Assembly (NCBI RefSeq): GCF_004349105.1
Contig: NZ_SMLB01000060.1
Coordinates: 1-35,876 of the forward strand
DNA length: 35,876 nt
Direction of reading: 5' to 3'
From: Jiangella aurantiaca
Lineage (GTDB): Bacteria > Actinomycetota > Actinomycetes > Jiangellales > Jiangellaceae
In this document: one piece after another, positions 33,031-35,876 of the stretch
How positions within the stretch are numbered: the first letter of the stretch is position 1
How the letters are laid out: each line of letters opens with the position of its first letter
Translations under genes and position numbers: made by a program
Notes under the pieces: model-generated
Told to the model about the DNA's origin: nothing
What the model saw: the letters and a program-made list of their open reading frames with translations, nothing else
The model's database searches: none

Positions 33031-34002
33031 ATGCCTGTCGTCGGCTGGCACGCGTCGCACGAGCAGATCGCGCCGAGCAGGCTGCTGGCCGACGTCCGGC
33101 ACGCGGAGCAGGCCGGCTTCCAGGCCGTGTGGTCGTCGGACCACTTCGCGCCGTGGAGCTCGCGGCAGGGCGAATCAGGGTTCTCCTTCGCCTGGCTCGG
33201 CGCGGCGATGGCGACGACGGCGCTGCCGTTCGGCGTCGTCTGCGCGCCCGGCCAGCGCTACCACCCGGCCGTCGCCGCGCAGGCCATCGCGACGCTCGCG
33301 GAGATGTTCCCCGGCCGGTTCTCCGTCGCGCTGGGCAGCGGGGAGCACCTGAACGAGCACATCACCGGCGACCCCTGGCCGGACAAGGACACCCGCAACG
33401 CTCGCCTGCGCGAGTGCGCCGGCGTCATCCGGGCCCTGCTCGACGGCGACGAGGTCACCCACCACGGGCTGGTGACGGTGGACCGCGCCCGGCTCTGGAC
33501 CCTTCCTGAGACCCCGCCGCCGCTGTACGCGACCGCCGTCACCCCGCGGACGGCCGGCTGGGCCGCCGCGTGGGCCGACGGCCTGGTCACCGTCGGCCAG
33601 CCCGTGAACACGCTGCGGAACGTCGTCGAGGCCTTCACCGGCAGTGGCGGCGACGGCAAGCCGCTCGCCGTCCAGATCCACGTCAGCTGGGCGCCCGACG
33701 AAGCAGAAGCCCTGCGCATCGCCCACGAGCAGTGGCGGACGAACGTGTTCGCGCCGCCGTTGTGCTGGGACCTGGCGACGACGGAGCAGTTCGACGAGGC
33801 CGCGAAGCACGTCCGCCCCGACGACGTCCGGCAGAACGTCCTCGTCTTCGCCGACCTCGGCCGCTTCGCCGACTACCTGCACACGCTCGCCGACCTGGGC
33901 TTCGGGACCGTCTACGTCCACCACGTCGGCCAGGAGCAGCGGGGGTTCATCGACGCGTTCGGCGAGCACGTGCTGCCGGCCCTGACGGCGGTGCGCGCAT
34001 GA
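33031..34002 (+). CDS. LLM-class flavin-dependent oxidoreductase (TIGR03885-like)
   Basis: 323 residues with a luciferase-like TIM barrel: VGWHASHEQIAPSRLLADVR, AEQAGFQAVWSSDHFAPWSS, GVVCAPGQRYHPAVAAQA, FPGRFSVALGSGEHLNEHI, PLYATAVTPRTAGWAAAWAD. The GSGEHLNEH motif and total length resemble the F420/FMN LLM group described as a probable non-F420 flavinoid oxidoreductase, which is often next to GH13 genes. The cofactor is not settled by sequence. The ATG at 33031 has a GGAAGGGA ribosome site about 8 bp upstream. The stop overlaps the next ATG (ATGA), so it is coupled to the trehalose-synthase-like gene; why a flavin enzyme is paired with a glucan enzyme is unknown. Confidence 0.85.
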   Translation: MPVVGWHASHEQIAPSRLLADVRHAEQAGFQAVWSSDHFAPWSSRQGESGFSFAWLGAAMATTALPFGVVCAPGQRYHPAVAAQAIATLAEMFPGRFSVALGSGEHLNEHITGDPWPDKDTRNARLRECAGVIRALLDGDEVTHHGLVTVDRARLWTLPETPPPLYATAVTPRTAGWAAAWADGLVTVGQPVNTLRNVVEAFTGSGGDGKPLAVQIHVSWAPDEAEALRIAHEQWRTNVFAPPLCWDLATTEQFDEAAKHVRPDDVRQNVLVFADLGRFADYLHTLADLGFGTVYVHHVGQEQRGFIDAFGEHVLPALTAVRA

Positions 34003-35618
34003 GCCGGCGCCGCCGGAGCGCCGGCGACCTCTGGTGGAAGAACGCCGTCATCTACTGCCTGGACGTGCAGACCTTCCTGGACTCCGACGGCGATGGCTGC
34101 GGCGACCTCGGCGGGCTGACGGAGCGGATCGACTACCTCGAGGGTCTCGGCGTGACCTGCCTGTGGCTGATGCCGTTCTACCCGTCGCCGGAGCGCGACG
34201 ACGGGTACGACATCGTCGACTTCTATGGCGTCGACGAGCGGCTCGGCACGCTGGGCACATTCGTCGAGATGGTGCGGACGGCGCAGGACCGCGGCATCCG
34301 GGTCATCGTCGACCTCGTCGTCAACCACACGTCGCACAACCACCCGTGGTTCCGGTCCGCGCGCAAGGGCCGCGACGCGCCGTTCCACGACTTCTACGTG
34401 TGGCGGGACGAGAAGCCCGACGACAAGCCGAAGGACGTCGTGTTCCCCGGCGAGGAGCGGTCCACCTGGGCGTGGGACGACCAGGCCGGACAGTGGTACT
34501 ACCACCGCTTCTACACCGAGCAGCCGGACCTGAACACCGCCAACCCCGCCGTCCGCGACGAGATCGCGCTCGTCGCCGGGTTCTGGCTCGCGCTCGGGCT
34601 GGCCGGGTTCCGAGTCGACGCCGTCCCGTTCCTCATCGAGGAGTCCGACCGCGCGGCGGCCGCCAGCCAGGAGCCGCACGAGCTGATGCGCGACCTGCGC
34701 GCCTACCTGACCCGCCGCCGCGGCGACGCCGTCCTGCTGGGCGAGGTCAACCTGCCGCCGGACCAGGCGGTCGAATACTTCGGCGAGACCGCCGACGAGC
34801 TCACGATGGAGTTCGCCTTCACCGTCAACCAGGCGATGTACCTCGCGCTGGTCCGCGAGGACGCCGGGCCCCTGGTGAAGGCGCTGCGCTCGCTGCCGGA
34901 GATCCCGCGCGAGTGCCAGTGGGTCAACTTCGTCCGCAGCCACGACGAGCTCACCCTGGACCAGCTGAGCGAGGACGAGCGCGGCGAGGTCTTCGCCGCC
35001 CTCGGCCCGGAGCCGGACGTGCAGCTCTACGGACGGGGCATCAGGCGGCGGCTGCCGAGCATGCTCGACGGCGACGAGCGGCGGGTCCGGATGGTGTACT
35101 CGCTGATGTTCTCGCTGCCCGGCACGCCGGCGCTGTTCTACGGCGAGGAGATCGGCATGACCGAGAACCTCGACATCGCGGGCCGGCTGAGCGTGCGCTC
35201 GCCGATGCAGTGGTCGGGGGAGCGGCATGCCGGCTTCTCCCCGGCGCCTGAGGGCGCCCGGCTCTGCCGCCCGATACCGGACGGAGCCAAGGTCACCGTC
35301 GAGAGCCAGCGCCGCGACCCCGACTCGCTGCTCAACTGGATGGAGCGGCTGATCCGGCGGCGCAAGGAGTGCCCGGAGCTCGGCTGGGGCCGGCTGGAGC
35401 TTCTCGAGTCGGCGGGTCCGGTGCTGGCGCACCGCAGCGACTGGCAGGGCCGCACCGTCGTCGCGGTGCACAACCTCTCCGGCCGGCCGGCGCAGGTGCG
35501 GCTCCCGCGCGACGACGGCTGGGAGCGGCTCACCGACCTGCTGGGCACCGACGACCATGCGCCGGGCGACGAGCTCGAGCTGGAACCGTACGGCCACCGC
35601 TGGTTCCGCCCCGGCTGA
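33999..35618 (+). CDS. GH13 alpha-amylase family enzyme, trehalose synthase-like
   Basis: 539 residues. The start WWKNAVIYCLDVQTFLDSDG and GDGCGDLGGLTERIDYLEGLG are typical of the TreS/alpha-glucosidase group. The catalytic Asp207 is in GFRVDAVPFL, Glu249 in LLGEVNLPP and Asp316 in RSHDELTLD; RPEDDGYDI-type loops (SPERDDGYDIVDFYGVD) and GTPALFYGEEIGM are also family marks. TreS interconverts maltose and trehalose; however the GLLGEVN segment and C-terminal beta domain would also fit a related glucosyltransferase or sucrose-type hydrolase. Start is the ATG overlapping the LLM stop. With glgX-treY-treZ this is a second link to trehalose or maltose in the window. Confidence 0.85.
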   Translation: MSRRRRSAGDLWWKNAVIYCLDVQTFLDSDGDGCGDLGGLTERIDYLEGLGVTCLWLMPFYPSPERDDGYDIVDFYGVDERLGTLGTFVEMVRTAQDRGIRVIVDLVVNHTSHNHPWFRSARKGRDAPFHDFYVWRDEKPDDKPKDVVFPGEERSTWAWDDQAGQWYYHRFYTEQPDLNTANPAVRDEIALVAGFWLALGLAGFRVDAVPFLIEESDRAAAASQEPHELMRDLRAYLTRRRGDAVLLGEVNLPPDQAVEYFGETADELTMEFAFTVNQAMYLALVREDAGPLVKALRSLPEIPRECQWVNFVRSHDELTLDQLSEDERGEVFAALGPEPDVQLYGRGIRRRLPSMLDGDERRVRMVYSLMFSLPGTPALFYGEEIGMTENLDIAGRLSVRSPMQWSGERHAGFSPAPEGARLCRPIPDGAKVTVESQRRDPDSLLNWMERLIRRRKECPELGWGRLELLESAGPVLAHRSDWQGRTVVAVHNLSGRPAQVRLPRDDGWERLTDLLGTDDHAPGDELELEPYGHRWFRPG

Positions 35619-35673
35619 CACGTCCGGGGCGCCGCGCGCGACGGCGTCCACAGTCTGTCGCGTTGACGCCGGC

Positions 35674-35699
35674 TGTCATGCGACAGCTGTCGGATGACA
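35674..35699. promoter_or_regulatory. 26-bp palindromic operator overlapping a promoter -35
   Basis: TGTCAT...ATGACA arms enclose the palindrome GACAGCTGTC; the 26 bp are symmetric except one pair. The right half overlaps the -35 of the promoter at 35694-35722, so a repressor here would block polymerase. The TGTCAT-type arms suggest a GntR or similar dimeric regulator, not identified in the window. Confidence 0.65.
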
Positions 35700-35722
35700 T
35701 TGCACTGGGCCACCACTAGCGT
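35694..35722 (+). promoter_or_regulatory. Predicted promoter of the secreted protein gene
   Basis: ATGACA (35694-35699) matches five of six -35 bases and TAGCGT (35717-35722) fits the actinobacterial TANNNT -10, with an ideal 17-bp spacer. It leads to the gene starting at 35757 with a leader of about 28 nt containing GGAAGGA. Confidence 0.6.
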
Positions 35723-35756
35723 CCGAGCATTCCCGCCCTTCGAGGAAGGACCGCTC

Positions 35757-35876
35757 ATGGCCCTGCGCGGACACCGGACCAGAGCCGGCGCGGCACTCGC
35801 CGCCGCCGGCGCCTGTACCGCCGCCCTGCTCACCGCCCACGGCGCCGCCGCCGGCGCCGTGGGCGGTGAGCAGGGC
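35757..35876 (+). CDS. Secreted protein, N-terminal part only
   Basis: Forty codons are visible before the right edge. The start MALRGHRTRAGAALAAAGAC is followed by TAALLTAHGAAAGAVGG: basic n-region, Ala/Leu core and an Ala-rich end, a Sec-type signal peptide. A Cys near residue 20 is not in a clear lipobox. GGAAGGA lies 6 bp before the ATG, and a regulated promoter lies upstream. Nothing can be said of the mature protein. The last 54 bases form a perfect hairpin, so the final 18 codons may be an assembly artefact. Confidence 0.65.
   Translation, partial: MALRGHRTRAGAALAAAGACTAALLTAHGAAAGAVGGEQG
35823..35876. repeat. Perfect 25-bp inverted repeat ending at the right edge of the window
   Basis: Arms 35823-35847 and 35852-35876 are exact reverse complements with a 4-base loop (CCGC). 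It lies in coding sequence and ends exactly on the last base given. A coding hairpin this perfect that stops exactly at the sequence end is typical of a fold-back at a contig end; a genuine hairpin is less likely. Confidence 0.85.

Noticed and set aside
33912-35651. 579-codon minus-strand frame opposite the GH13 enzyme
   Set aside because: Shadow of an intact GH13 gene with catalytic triad on the plus strand.
1-35876. A new CRISPR, toxin-antitoxin, retron or other defence system
   Set aside because: No spaced repeat array, reverse transcriptase, nuclease/effector pair or small toxin pair was seen; the RNB nuclease and ClpX are housekeeping types.

Overview
The window is very GC-rich throughout, with tightly packed genes, many 4-bp ATGA or GTGA stop/start overlaps and frequent GTG starts. 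Its gene set fits a high-GC actinomycete chromosome: an LAL-type LuxR regulator, a WYL regulator, GlgX-TreY-TreZ, LLM flavin enzymes and an actinobacterial-type RNB nuclease. The genus cannot be fixed from the sequence. I see no rRNA, tRNA, CRISPR array, transposase or phage gene.

Layout. 1-374 is the 5' part of a merR gene running off the left edge. 417-2696 (minus) is a membrane-anchored sialidase-like protein. 2866-4279 (plus) is a coupled set: AraC regulator, PPOX-fold protein, and a gutted RibD/DHFR-like gene. 4286-6108 (plus) is a LacI-type operator followed by a D-2-hydroxyacid dehydrogenase and a sugar-phosphate isomerase. 6077-12266 (minus) is glgX-treY-treZ, a route from glycogen to trehalose. 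12525-14532 (plus) has a PPOX-like protein and a free-standing ClpX. 14441-16802 (minus) is pxpBAC (5-oxoprolinase). 16904-17770 (minus) is an ArsR-GNAT fusion. 17958-20705 (minus) is a large LuxR regulator bracketed by long palindromes. 21175-22065 (minus) is a lipid kinase. 22083-23434 (plus) is an ArsR/AHSA1/AHSA1 operon with a clear promoter and tandem operators.

23466-25883 (plus) is the least familiar part: a tandem family of single-pass membrane proteins with two cysteine-bearing beta-rich repeats. The first copy is wrecked by an internal deletion. Then come a Tat-exported erythromycin-esterase-like protein, a DMT transporter broken by a one-base deletion, a LysR regulator, an epoxide hydrolase divergent from a WYL regulator, an RNB-domain nuclease, an LLM oxidoreductase coupled to a trehalose-synthase-like GH13 enzyme, and the start of a secreted protein cut off by the right edge.

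Themes. Alpha-glucan and trehalose metabolism appears twice (glgX-treY-treZ and the 33999 GH13 gene). At least three genes are decayed (RibD-like, first tandem paralogue, DMT transporter). The only gene-free stretch over 300 bp (20706-21174) holds two long palindromes, a 15-bp exact direct repeat and a short palindrome. The last 54 bases form a perfect hairpin ending exactly at the right edge, which may be an assembly fold-back. I found no clear new defence or biosynthetic system. The strongest candidates for undescribed biology are the tandem four-cysteine membrane family and the palindromic elements around the LuxR gene.
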